A DNA stretch of 39,725 nt from Candidatus Gastranaerophilales bacterium (GTDB taxonomy: Bacteria; Cyanobacteriota; Vampirovibrionia; Gastranaerophilales; Gastranaerophilaceae): the NCBI GenBank assembly GCA_944322545.1, contig CALUPF010000012.1, positions 1 through 39,725 of the forward strand. Direction: 5' to 3'. Below the pieces are notes generated by a model, which was not told where the DNA came from, ran no database searches, and worked only from the letters and a program-made list of their open reading frames with translations. This document shows, in pieces, positions 1-8,166 of this stretch. Within the stretch, counting starts at the first letter, position 1. Each line of letters opens with the position of its first letter. The translations under genes were made by a program, and so were the position numbers.

Positions 1-59
1 TCATGACCAAAGTATTTTTTCTATGATTTGTTGTGTTTTTTTTACACAGTAATGAAAAT

Positions 60-728
60 TTAATCAAGTCTACCTGTATTTAACAACTGTTCAAGTTTTT
101 CTACCATAATTTTGTTTATATCTTCAATAGGTAGTGTACCATCTATACTTACAAAATTATAAGCAGATTTCATTTTATTGTATTCTTCAAGACATTTGCC
201 CTGATATATTTTAAAGCTTTCATAAAAGTCGGTGCTTAATCCGATATCACGGCCAGATTCCCAGTAGTCCAAGCCAGTAGTGCCAATGACTCTTTTTAGT
301 AAAACATCTATTGGCATATCAAGGTAAAAAACTAAATCTGGTTGTGGTGCGTAATTATAAAGTTTTTTTACCCATTCTATGTCTAGTCCTCTTACAACAT
401 CTCTTGCAAATGCAGTGTAGGTATATCTATCTAACAAAACTACAAATCCTGAATCTAGAGCAGGAATGATTGTGTTCTCTAATCTGTCAGCAAAATCTGC
501 TGCATATAAAAGACTAAATGTCGTAGCATTTAACAAGTTTCTGTCTTTTGCATCATCAATAACATTAGCTATTAGTCTTGATGTTTTCCATTCTGATACC
601 ATACAACCATAACATTTATCTTCAATCCAACGTTTTAAAAGTTGAATTTGTGTTGATTTGCCAGAACCGTCTGTTCCTTCTATTACAACCAAAAGACCTT
701 TATGATTATTACCACAAGTGTTTTCCAT
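60..728 (-). CDS. Thymidylate kinase-like protein (paralog 1)
   Basis: Nucleoside-monophosphate kinase of the thymidylate kinase superfamily, 222 aa, close to the usual bacterial TMK length. Visible motifs are a P-loop GTDGSGKST at residues 18-26 and DRYTYTAFARD near residue 100, which matches the DR(Y/H) substrate-binding segment. The REPGGT-type motif that follows the P-loop helix in canonical TMKs is absent. In its place is SEWKTSRLI, and a second conserved block TFSLLYAADFADRLE follows. Its start codon overlaps the stop codon of the paralog upstream (TAATG), so the two are probably translationally coupled. By family it would phosphorylate dTMP to dTDP in the cytoplasm. The altered substrate region makes a different nucleotide substrate possible. 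The superfamily call is firm; the exact substrate is uncertain. Confidence 0.8.
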   Translation of the reverse strand: MENTCGNNHKGLLVVIEGTDGSGKSTQIQLLKRWIEDKCYGCMVSEWKTSRLIANVIDDAKDRNLLNATTFSLLYAADFADRLENTIIPALDSGFVVLLDRYTYTAFARDVVRGLDIEWVKKLYNYAPQPDLVFYLDMPIDVLLKRVIGTTGLDYWESGRDIGLSTDFYESFKIYQGKCLEEYNKMKSAYNFVSIDGTLPIEDINKIMVEKLEQLLNTGRLD

Positions 729-1399
729 TATAGATTTATTCCTTTTTTACTCAAAAGTTCTGTAACGTATTTTCTTAAAAGAACTTGTTTTGAATGAATT
801 GTGTTATTTGCATCAATTTTAACAAGACCAAATTCATCTACCATATTTGCATATTCTTCGTTGACTCTGCTTTGGAAGATTACATAACTTTTATAAGGAT
901 TATTGCTCAGCTTTAAATCCATACCTGCTTCATAAAAAGAAGGCGCACGGTTTGCACAAATTCTTTCAAGGGAGATTTCTGCTGAAATGCTGTAATATAA
1001 TGCTAAGTCCGGTTTAACAGCGAAACCGTACATGTTTCTTACCCAGTCTTTATCTACACCTCTTGCAACATCTCTAGCGAATGCGGTGTAAACATATCTA
1101 TCGGCTAGAACAATGAAACCTGACTTTAAAGCAGGAATGATAATTTGCTCTAATCTATCAGCGAAATCCACTGCATGAAGAAGACTAAATGTTCTAGGGC
1201 TCAAAAGATTTTTCTTTTTTGCTTTTTTAGTCGTTTGAGAGATTAAATCAGATGAATTCCATTCTGTGAATATAACATCTAAGTTTTTTGATTTTAGCCA
1301 ATCTCTTAAAATTGCAAGTTGTGTTGATTTACCAGAACCGTCAATTCCTTCTACACAAATAAGAGTCCCAGGCAATTCATGTGGTTTTGATAATCTCAT
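728..1399 (-). CDS. Thymidylate kinase-like protein (paralog 2)
   Basis: 223-aa P-loop kinase clearly homologous to the gene just downstream. It has GIDGSGKST at residues 18-26, FTEWNSSDLI in place of the usual REPGGT motif, HAVDFADRLE, and DRYVYTAFARDVARG. A C-terminal block, FYEAGMDLKLS, corresponds to WESGRDIGLS in its partner. The two proteins share motifs along their whole length and probably arose by tandem duplication. The start is supported by AGGT about 9 nt upstream of the ATG on the minus strand. At least one of the pair may supply the essential dTMP kinase. They could also form a heterodimer, since TMKs are dimeric, but that is inference. Confidence 0.8.
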   Translation of the reverse strand: MRLSKPHELPGTLICVEGIDGSGKSTQLAILRDWLKSKNLDVIFTEWNSSDLISQTTKKAKKKNLLSPRTFSLLHAVDFADRLEQIIIPALKSGFIVLADRYVYTAFARDVARGVDKDWVRNMYGFAVKPDLALYYSISAEISLERICANRAPSFYEAGMDLKLSNNPYKSYVIFQSRVNEEYANMVDEFGLVKIDANNTIHSKQVLLRKYVTELLSKKGINL

Positions 1400-1443
1400 T
1401 AAAAAAAGACCTCATAAAATTAATCTATATTTTAATAATAATA

Positions 1444-3126
1444 TCATATTTTTTTGAATATTAAAATGATAATATCTGCTTGAATAACTTGCACAAGCTG
1501 GTAATTTGTTTTTATCCAGCCGCATAATTTATATCCATAACCATTGCAAAGTGAGTTTTTATCATTTGGAGAAGAAAAAATAAAGAAATAGTCTGGGGGC
1601 ATATTTTGATAATGTTTTATTACCTTATCTTCGTTGTAGCTTTTTAAAAGAGCTGGTACAAAATAGTTATAATAATTGTCAGATTTTCTTTGTGTTAGAA
1701 AGTTTAATATAGGAGTTTCTGGTAGAATTATTATTTTGTCTTCTTTGTTTGTATTTTGCTCAATATAAGAAATTAGGTAGTTGAAAATTTTTGCGTCTTT
1801 TTCATAGCTTAAAATTTTTGCGTTTGTTGTTTTTATTAAGCTATTTTTTAAAGACATAGTGGTCAAATTTGATCCAAAATTTATAATAATCAAAACTGAT
1901 AAAATCAATATAAAATAGCTTTTTAGATGCTTTTTGTCCTCGTTGTGTTCGCAATATAAATTTGTTGTAAGTATACAAAAAACTACAATTAACAGCGGAA
2001 GAAAATATCTTCCATATAAATTCATTGCAAGGAAAAAATATGATTTTATGGATATACAAAGACTAGAAATCACTAAAAACAAAAGTTTTTTATCTTGTAA
2101 TATTTGTTTTGCTTTTATCAATGCTAATAAAGAAACTACAATTGGTAAAAAACAAAAGATATAATCAGTAAAATATTTTTCAAAAATAAAACAAATACAT
2201 AAAAATGCTGAACTAAAAAGGCAATATAAAATTATTTTCTTTTTATTTGATAGCGAATTTGAGAATTTGAAAAAGCAAAATATGAAAATAGATATAATTA
2301 AAAATACGAATAACGATTTTAACAAAATTCCAAAATACTGAAAAGAAAAATAAAATGTTCCGGTGTAGAACTGGGATAGGTCTTGGGCTGATGAAAAATT
2401 CATTAATGTTTTTAGATACTTAAAGAAATCATTGATTGTTAGACCTTGTATAAATAAAAAACTAAAAAGGAATAAAGGAACTATACCCATGGAAGAAACA
2501 GAAATAATTAAGTTTTTAGTTTTTTCTTTTTGAAATATTGTGAATAGAATGATCAAAATTGAGTATGCTAAAAATTCATATTTACAAGAAGACGCAATAC
2601 CTGAAAATAAAAAAGACAAATACAAAAATAAAGTATTATTTTTGTTGTTCATGTAATTTATGTATAAAAGAATTGAGATAAAACAAGCATTGATTCCATA
2701 TACCATCGCATATGCATATGGTGTGATATAGTTATTTAACTCTTGATTAAAGCAGCAGCTACAAATTATGAATATTGTTATTAATGTTGATAGTATTTTG
2801 TTTAAAAAGTTTCTCGAAATAAAATAAAAACAAATAATTATAGAAAGACAATTAATTATTCCTAAAGTCAGCAAATTAAATAAATTAGATCCGAAAAACT
2901 TAAAAATTAATCCGTTAAATAAATAAGAAAAAGGCCCAAATAGAACAAACAAATCTTTGTATAAAATTTCTCCTTTAGAAATTGATTCGCAATAAAAAAT
3001 TTCTTTTCCAAAATCTGTATAAAGGTTTATCATTTTATATTTGAATAAAACGATATTTATTATGAAGATCAACATTATGAAAAGCAAAGATTTGTATTCA
3101 TTTTTTAATGTGTTTTTTGCTTCCAT
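1444..3126 (-). CDS. Multi-pass membrane protein, GT-C (family 39-like) glycosyltransferase candidate
   Basis: 560-aa integral membrane protein with about ten or more hydrophobic helices and a short C-terminal non-membrane tail. The first extracytoplasmic loop reads TDFGKEIFYCESISKGEILY and is followed by LFGPFSYLF. This acidic-residue loop after the first helix, with a Gly-x-x-Tyr-x-D segment, resembles lipid-phosphate-sugar-dependent GT-C enzymes such as the PMT/ArnT/GT39 group. It may therefore transfer a sugar from a polyprenyl carrier outside the membrane. The ATG at 3126 is chosen over one 141 nt further upstream because AAGGGA lies just before it. The gene is even richer in A/T, with more Ile, Phe, Lys and Asn, than its neighbours. 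Function is inferred from topology and a loose motif only. Confidence 0.6.
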   Translation of the reverse strand: MEAKNTLKNEYKSLLFIMLIFIINIVLFKYKMINLYTDFGKEIFYCESISKGEILYKDLFVLFGPFSYLFNGLIFKFFGSNLFNLLTLGIINCLSIIICFYFISRNFLNKILSTLITIFIICSCCFNQELNNYITPYAYAMVYGINACFISILLYINYMNNKNNTLFLYLSFLFSGIASSCKYEFLAYSILIILFTIFQKEKTKNLIISVSSMGIVPLFLFSFLFIQGLTINDFFKYLKTLMNFSSAQDLSQFYTGTFYFSFQYFGILLKSLFVFLIISIFIFCFFKFSNSLSNKKKIILYCLFSSAFLCICFIFEKYFTDYIFCFLPIVVSLLALIKAKQILQDKKLLFLVISSLCISIKSYFFLAMNLYGRYFLPLLIVVFCILTTNLYCEHNEDKKHLKSYFILILSVLIIINFGSNLTTMSLKNSLIKTTNAKILSYEKDAKIFNYLISYIEQNTNKEDKIIILPETPILNFLTQRKSDNYYNYFVPALLKSYNEDKVIKHYQNMPPDYFFIFSSPNDKNSLCNGYGYKLCGWIKTNYQLVQVIQADIIILIFKKI

Positions 3127-3237
3127 AAAAAATCCCTTTGTTAAGAAGAATTTTAACAAAAAATAATTTTGTGGTCGAATCTTGCATTTTCTTGCTTTTT
3201 TATTCATGATTAATCTATGTTCAAGAAGAAAAATAAT

Positions 3238-3966
3238 ATGGTAAGACTGAATAAATATATTGCTCAAAGCGGTTTGTGCTCAAGGCGTAAGGCTGATGAG
3301 CTCATTGAGTCTGGAGTTGTTAAAGTTAACGGCAAAATTATTACAGAATTAGGTTTTTCTGTTTCTTCCAAAGACAAGGTAACTGTTAATAATAAACCAT
3401 TACAGAAGAAAAGTTTTGTTTATATCAAGTATTATAAACCTGCTGGATATATAACAACAATGAGTGACGAGAAGGGAAGAAAAACTATATATGATATTCT
3501 TCCTGAGGAAGTTAAAGATTTAAAACCTGTTGGTAGATTAGATAAAGATTCAACAGGACTTTTGATAATGACAAATGATGGTGATTTTATAAATAAAATG
3601 ACTCATCCTTCTGTTAAAATTCCAAAGGTATATAGAGTTACTGCCGAAGGTAAAATGAATCAGCAACATCTTTTGCAAATGGCGAAAGGTATAGAAATAG
3701 AAGAGGGCAAAATTGCATATGCTGATTCAATGATAATAGACTTTGAAGGAAAAAATACAGTTTTGCAAATTGTTTTATATCAAGGGATGAACAGACAAAT
3801 CAGAAAAATGCTAGATTCTTTAGGATTTCCTGTTATTTCTTTAAAAAGAATTTCTCATGGAACGATAAACATTCAAGGTTTAAAAAAAGGTCAGTTTAAG
3901 TATATTAAGCCACGTGAAATAAGTGATTTATTGAAATATATTAATAAGCTAGAAAAGAAAAAGTAA
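3238..3966 (+). CDS. rluB: 23S/16S rRNA pseudouridine synthase, RsuA/RluB family
   Basis: 242-aa protein with an N-terminal S4 RNA-binding domain (VRLNKYIAQSGLCSRRKADE, residues 2-21) and a pseudouridine synthase domain. The catalytic motif is GRLDKDSTGLLIMTNDG near residue 100, where the Asp after RL is the family nucleophile. It isomerises a specific uridine in rRNA. The RluB-type target at the 23S peptidyl-transferase region is likely, but the exact site cannot be read from sequence. The start at 3238 fits the conserved family N-terminus better than an ATG seven codons upstream. The gene is divergent from the GT-C candidate, and its stop overlaps the bioD start (TAATG). Confidence 0.88.
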   Translation: MVRLNKYIAQSGLCSRRKADELIESGVVKVNGKIITELGFSVSSKDKVTVNNKPLQKKSFVYIKYYKPAGYITTMSDEKGRKTIYDILPEEVKDLKPVGRLDKDSTGLLIMTNDGDFINKMTHPSVKIPKVYRVTAEGKMNQQHLLQMAKGIEIEEGKIAYADSMIIDFEGKNTVLQIVLYQGMNRQIRKMLDSLGFPVISLKRISHGTINIQGLKKGQFKYIKPREISDLLKYINKLEKKK

Positions 3967-4688
3967 TGAATATATTTGTTACAGGTACAGATACAGATGT
4001 TGGAAAGACCATCATAACAGCCGGTCTAGCTGCTGTTATGCAATCATTAGGATATAAAGCTGGTGTTTACAAGCCTTTTCAAAGTGGCGCTGTTGAAAAA
4101 AATGGATTTCTTGTATCTCCTGATTTAGCTTATGTGAAAAAGTTGGATTTTTATGTTGAAACACTGTGCACATATCTTTTAAAAGAACCTACTGCACCAT
4201 ATGTAGCTGCAGAATTAGAAGGTGTGTCAATAAACCCGGCTATAGTTGCAAGAGAGTTTCAAACTCTAAGACAGGCATGTGAGGTTGTTTTAGTTGAGGG
4301 TGCTGGTGGTCTAATGGTTCCAGTTAACAAAGAAACGATGATGGCTGATGTTGCAAAATTACTTGATATTCCATTGTTAATTGTTGCAAGGCCAAATCTA
4401 GGAACTATTAATCATACTATTTTGACAATTAACCAAGCAAAACATATGGGACTAGATATTGCAGGAGTAATAATAAACAGATATCCAGAAGGTACAAATG
4501 ATGCAGCAATAAAAACAGCTCCAAGGTTAATTGAAGAATATACTGACGTTGATATTTTAGGGATTGTGCCCAATGTTCCTGATTTTGATAACGTAAAGCC
4601 CGGGTATTTAATTAATATTTTCATAAATTCTATTGATATTGAAAAAATATTTAGAATAAAAATACCGAAATTAAATTTGAATTTATAA
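3966..4688 (+). CDS. bioD: Dethiobiotin synthetase
   Basis: ATP-dependent carboxylation and ring closure of 7,8-diaminopelargonate to dethiobiotin, the penultimate biotin step, in the cytoplasm. The 240-aa sequence shows the P-loop TGTDTDVGKT at residues 6-15, the substrate loop KPFQSGA near residue 38, and VEGAGGLMVPVN near residue 112. All are diagnostic of BioD. It is translationally coupled to the pseudouridine synthase gene (1-nt TAATG overlap). No other biotin gene is in the window, so the pathway must be dispersed or partial. The stop codon sits inside the downstream terminator hairpin. Confidence 0.93.
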   Translation: MNIFVTGTDTDVGKTIITAGLAAVMQSLGYKAGVYKPFQSGAVEKNGFLVSPDLAYVKKLDFYVETLCTYLLKEPTAPYVAAELEGVSINPAIVAREFQTLRQACEVVLVEGAGGLMVPVNKETMMADVAKLLDIPLLIVARPNLGTINHTILTINQAKHMGLDIAGVIINRYPEGTNDAAIKTAPRLIEEYTDVDILGIVPNVPDFDNVKPGYLINIFINSIDIEKIFRIKIPKLNLNL

Positions 4689-4703
4689 TTTCGGCATTTT
4701 TAA
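4665..4703. terminator. Bidirectional intrinsic terminator (bioD / PBP1A)
   Basis: Perfect arms CCGAAATT (4665-4672) and AATTTCGG (4687-4694), with an inner AAATT/AATTT extension, are followed by T-rich sequence on both strands. It lies between two convergent genes and overlaps the last codons of bioD. Confidence 0.75.
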
Positions 4704-4725
4704 TGTTTTGTTATTACATATATTA

Positions 4726-6792
4726 TTATGGTCTTGGTATGGGTGGTACTGGAGGTGTATTTGTAGGTTTTGCTGTTGTATCAAGAAACGTGTTGTTGAA
4801 TGATACAGGATTTTGTGCCGGTTGTTGCACTTGTTGTTGACTATTATTGTTGATTAAGTCTCCATTAATATCACCAGTTGGCATTTGTGGTTTTGGTGGT
4901 TCTTCTGAAACATCTTCAGGATTAATAGTTTTTACCGCATTTTTTGCTGATTTTTTTAGTTCTACTGGAGGGTAGTCAAAATCAGAATTGCCAAATTTTT
5001 CAGTAGCAACTTGCATTGTTGCTTTCCAAATCATTGCAGGGATTGTACCACCATATATTCCACTAGTTTTAGTGTTGTCATCATTACCTACCCAAATACC
5101 TGTTACAACATCAGGTGTATATCCGTAGAATGATGCGTCTTTGTTGTCGTCTGTTGTACCAGTTTTAGCTGCTGCAGGTTTCCCAATACTTGCAGCTCGA
5201 CCTGTACCACTTTCTATAACTGTTTTTAACATTGCTGTAATAACAGATGCTGTATTTAGGTTAAGCACTTTCATTACTCTTGTTTTAGGTGCTTGGTAAA
5301 TGACTTTACCTCTAGATGTTTCTACTTTTTCAATTGCATAAGGTTTGACTTTGAATCCACCATTTGCAAATGCGCCATATGCAATTGTCATTTCATAAAG
5401 TTTGACACCATTAGAGCCCAAAGCAATTGTCATATCATACTCAATTGGTGTTGTAATACCCAGTGAACGAGCTAGTCCAATAACAGAGCGAACTCCAACA
5501 TCTTGTATTAATCTTGCTGCCATAACGTTAGATGAAAGCATTAATCCCATAAACAAAGGCATTTGTCCTCTGTATTTGTTACCATAGTTATGAGGTTTCC
5601 AACCATTAATATTCACAGGTGTATCTTCTAACATATCGTTAGGACCCCACCCTTTTTCAATAGCAGCTGCATATACAAGAGGCTTAAAAGCAGACCCTGG
5701 AGGTCTTACTGCTTGTGTTATACGGTCATATTGGCTTTTATTGTAATTTTTCCCTCCAATGTATACTAAGATTTCTCCTGTGATTGGAGAGAATGAAAAT
5801 ACTGCCGCTTGATTTTTTCCACCAGAGCCCAAATGTCTAATTACAGCATCTTCAGCTGCCTTTTGTGCTTTATAATTTAGTGTCGTAACAACTTTATATC
5901 CACCTTGTGAAATTTCTGTTTCATCAAAGCCTAATTCTTCTAACTCTTTCATTGCATAATCAACGAAATATGGAGCTCTGTTTAATGAATATATATCAGG
6001 ATTTGGATTTAGATGAAGCTTCTCTTCTTTTGCTGCTTCATATTCTTGTCTTGTTATATATCTCATTTTATACATTCTGCCTAAAACTTGGTTTCTTCTT
6101 TCGATTGCAAGTTTTTTGTTGTTATATGGCGAATATACAGAAGGTGCTTGAGGTAAACCTGCAATTAAAGCTGCTTCAGCAAGAGTTAAATCTTTTAATG
6201 GTTTGTTAAAGTAAATTTGTGCAGCTCCTGCTATACCATATGCGCCTGATCCTAAATATACATTGTTTAAGTACATTTCAAGAATTTGATCTTTTGAAAT
6301 TGTTTTTTCAATTCTTGCAGCAACAATGAATTCTTTTATTTTTCTATCGAATGTCTTTTCATTGCTTAAGAACAAGATTCTCGCTAATTGCTGTGTTATT
6401 GTACTAGCACCTTGAGAAAAGCTTCCTGTTGATATATTTACAACCATTGAACGAGCTAAACCAATAGGGTCATAGCCTCTGTGGTGATAGAAATTTTTGT
6501 CCTCTGTTGCGATGATTGCATGTTTAATGTTGTCAGGTACATTTTTAATTTCTACTTTTTCAAATTTGTATGCTGTGAAAGTTTTTATGACTTCACCATC
6601 AGCAGAATAAATTTTAGTTACAACATTTGGTTTAAAATCTTCTAAATGTTGTATTGGTGGCAATGATGTTAAATATAAATTTACACCAATAAAGCCAGCT
6701 AGCATAAATGAAAACAACATAACAAAAAGTTGTTTTATTGGGCTATTTTTTTTAGGGTTTTTAACTTTTCTAGGCATTTCAAACTCAGACAT
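4726..6792 (-). CDS. mrcA: Class A penicillin-binding protein (PBP1A-type): transglycosylase/transpeptidase
   Basis: Bifunctional peptidoglycan synthase of about 688 aa. An N-terminal basic stretch precedes one membrane anchor (about residues 22-43). The GT51 domain has EDKNFYHHRGYDP with the catalytic Glu, GASTITQQLAR, and the RKIKEF segment. The transpeptidase domain has SxxK as PGSAFKPL, SxN as SSNVMA and KTG as AAKTGTTDD. The C-terminal tail of about 70 residues is rich in Pro, Gln and Asn and looks disordered. Glycan polymerisation and crosslinking take place in the periplasm. The ATG at 6792 is chosen because the residues encoded upstream of it do not look like a PBP N-terminus; an ATG at 6777 is also possible. 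The gene stands alone, convergent with bioD. Confidence 0.93.
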   Translation of the reverse strand: MSEFEMPRKVKNPKKNSPIKQLFVMLFSFMLAGFIGVNLYLTSLPPIQHLEDFKPNVVTKIYSADGEVIKTFTAYKFEKVEIKNVPDNIKHAIIATEDKNFYHHRGYDPIGLARSMVVNISTGSFSQGASTITQQLARILFLSNEKTFDRKIKEFIVAARIEKTISKDQILEMYLNNVYLGSGAYGIAGAAQIYFNKPLKDLTLAEAALIAGLPQAPSVYSPYNNKKLAIERRNQVLGRMYKMRYITRQEYEAAKEEKLHLNPNPDIYSLNRAPYFVDYAMKELEELGFDETEISQGGYKVVTTLNYKAQKAAEDAVIRHLGSGGKNQAAVFSFSPITGEILVYIGGKNYNKSQYDRITQAVRPPGSAFKPLVYAAAIEKGWGPNDMLEDTPVNINGWKPHNYGNKYRGQMPLFMGLMLSSNVMAARLIQDVGVRSVIGLARSLGITTPIEYDMTIALGSNGVKLYEMTIAYGAFANGGFKVKPYAIEKVETSRGKVIYQAPKTRVMKVLNLNTASVITAMLKTVIESGTGRAASIGKPAAAKTGTTDDNKDASFYGYTPDVVTGIWVGNDDNTKTSGIYGGTIPAMIWKATMQVATEKFGNSDFDYPPVELKKSAKNAVKTINPEDVSEEPPKPQMPTGDINGDLINNNSQQQVQQPAQNPVSFNNTFLDTTAKPTNTPPVPPIPRP

Positions 6793-6860
6793 TTCTTTTA
6801 TCCATAATCTACATATATACAGAGTAATATTATCAAATAATATAATCAAATACAAACAAC

Positions 6861-6890
6861 TTGATACTAATCTTGTAAAGATTTTATAAA
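6861..6890 (+). promoter_or_regulatory. Putative sigma-70 promoter for the DegT-family gene
   Basis: TTGATA (6861-6866) and TATAAA (6885-6890) with an 18-nt spacer. An additional extended -10-like TGCTAAAAT lies downstream at 6906-6914, so two start sites are possible upstream of the strong AGAAGGAG ribosome site. Confidence 0.45.
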
Positions 6891-6954
6891 GGGTTGTTTT
6901 AGTGGTGCTAAAATATAAAAATAGAATATTTGGATAAGGAAGAAGGAGATTTAT

Positions 6955-8079
6955 ATGATTCCTATAGTTGACTTAAAAAGACAGTATAAACAAACAGGGG
7001 CAGAAATTGAAAAAGCTGTAGTTGATGTATTACGTTCTGGTGCTTATATTTTAGGGCCTAACACAAAAGCTTTGGAACAAGAATTTGCTCAATATTTAGG
7101 AACAAAACACGCTATCGGTCTTAACTCAGGTACTGATGCTTTGCACTTAGCTTTAAGAGCTTTGGATATAGGTAAAGGTGATGAAGTTATAACTGTTGCA
7201 TTTACTTTTGTAGCTACTACTGAATCTATCGAAATTGTTGGTGCAACACCTGTATTTGTTGATATTGATCCTGATACATTCAACATGGATGTAACTCAAA
7301 TTGAATCTAAAATTACTCCAAAAACAAAAGCTATTATGCCTGTTCACCTTTATGGTCAACCTGCTGATATGGATGCAATAATGGACATAGCTAAACGTCA
7401 TAATTTGTATGTAATTGAGGATTGTTGCCAAGCAATTGGAGCTACATATAAAGGTAAAAAAGTTGGTTCATTTGGTGATATTGGCGCATATAGCTTCTTC
7501 CCAACTAAAAACTTAGGAGGTATGGGTGATGGCGGTATGGCTGTCACTAACAGTGATTATCTAAAAGATAGAATGATTGCTTTGAGAAACCATGGTGGTG
7601 CTGTAAGATATCACCATGATGAAATTGGTGTTAACAGCCGTCTTGATGAAATTCAGTCTGCTATTTTGAGAGTAAAAATGAACTATATCGATGAATGGAA
7701 CAAAATGCGTCGTGAAGTTTCTCATAGATATACAGAATTATTTAAAGGCTGTGAAGACGTTATTACTCCAAAAGAACTTGATGATACATATTGTGTTTAT
7801 CACCAATACACAATTAAAGTTCCAAACCGTGATGCAGTACAAAAAATGTTACAAGAAAACGGTGTAGGTGCAATGTTGTATTATCCTATACCACTTCACA
7901 TGCAAAAAGTTCATGCTCATTTAGGATATAAAATGGGTGATTTGCCACATACAGAATATAATACGCAACATGTTATGAGCTTACCAATGTTTGCAGAATT
8001 GACTTTTGAAGAACAAAAAGAAATTGTTGAAAAAGTTAAAAATGCTATTGCAAAATGTAAAGCAACTGCAAACTGCTAA
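6955..8079 (+). CDS. DegT/DnrJ/EryC1/StrS-family PLP-dependent sugar aminotransferase
   Basis: 374-aa fold-type I PLP enzyme of the nucleotide-sugar aminotransferase family. It opens with the typical IPIVDLKRQY. It has the GLNSGTDALHLAL cofactor-phosphate loop near residue 55, EDCCQAIGATY near 155, and SFFPTKNLGGMGDGG, whose Lys185 is the expected Schiff-base lysine. The end NGVGAMLYYPIPLHMQ matches the family's substrate region. It would aminate a keto-sugar nucleotide used for surface polysaccharide or glycan decoration; the precise sugar cannot be told. The ribosome site AAGAAGGAG is one of the strongest in the window. It is transcribed alone and followed by a terminator. Confidence 0.9.
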   Translation: MIPIVDLKRQYKQTGAEIEKAVVDVLRSGAYILGPNTKALEQEFAQYLGTKHAIGLNSGTDALHLALRALDIGKGDEVITVAFTFVATTESIEIVGATPVFVDIDPDTFNMDVTQIESKITPKTKAIMPVHLYGQPADMDAIMDIAKRHNLYVIEDCCQAIGATYKGKKVGSFGDIGAYSFFPTKNLGGMGDGGMAVTNSDYLKDRMIALRNHGGAVRYHHDEIGVNSRLDEIQSAILRVKMNYIDEWNKMRREVSHRYTELFKGCEDVITPKELDDTYCVYHQYTIKVPNRDAVQKMLQENGVGAMLYYPIPLHMQKVHAHLGYKMGDLPHTEYNTQHVMSLPMFAELTFEEQKEIVEKVKNAIAKCKATANC

Positions 8080-8109
8080 TAGTTATAGACGTATATTTTA
8101 AATTTATAA

Positions 8110-8138
8110 TTATCAAAACTATCTCTCTGTAATATAAT
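8110..8138 (+). promoter_or_regulatory. Putative lpdA promoter embedded in the upstream terminator
   Basis: TTATCA (8110-8115), a 17-nt spacer and a consensus TATAAT (8133-8138). Transcription would begin near 8145, giving a leader of about 22 nt with AGGA before the lpdA ATG. Confidence 0.55.
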
Positions 8139-8156
8139 ATAGGGAGATAGTTTTTT
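8115..8156 (+). terminator. Intrinsic terminator after the DegT-family gene
   Basis: Eleven-bp perfect stem AAAACTATCTC (8115-8125) / GAGATAGTTTT (8144-8154), ending in a run of six T. Its loop contains the TATAAT of the next gene's putative promoter. Confidence 0.8.
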
Positions 8157-8166
8157 AGGATTTTGT

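Noticed and set aside
32..48. TGTGT/ACACA hairpin with a T loop at the left edge
   Set aside because: Only five base pairs and the T-run is in the loop, so it is not convincing as a terminator for the thymidylate kinase-like genes.
3126..3267. N-terminal extension of the GT-C gene overlapping the pseudouridine synthase start
   Set aside because: The downstream ATG has a proper ribosome site, and the extra residues are a Lys/Phe-rich stretch unlike the family.
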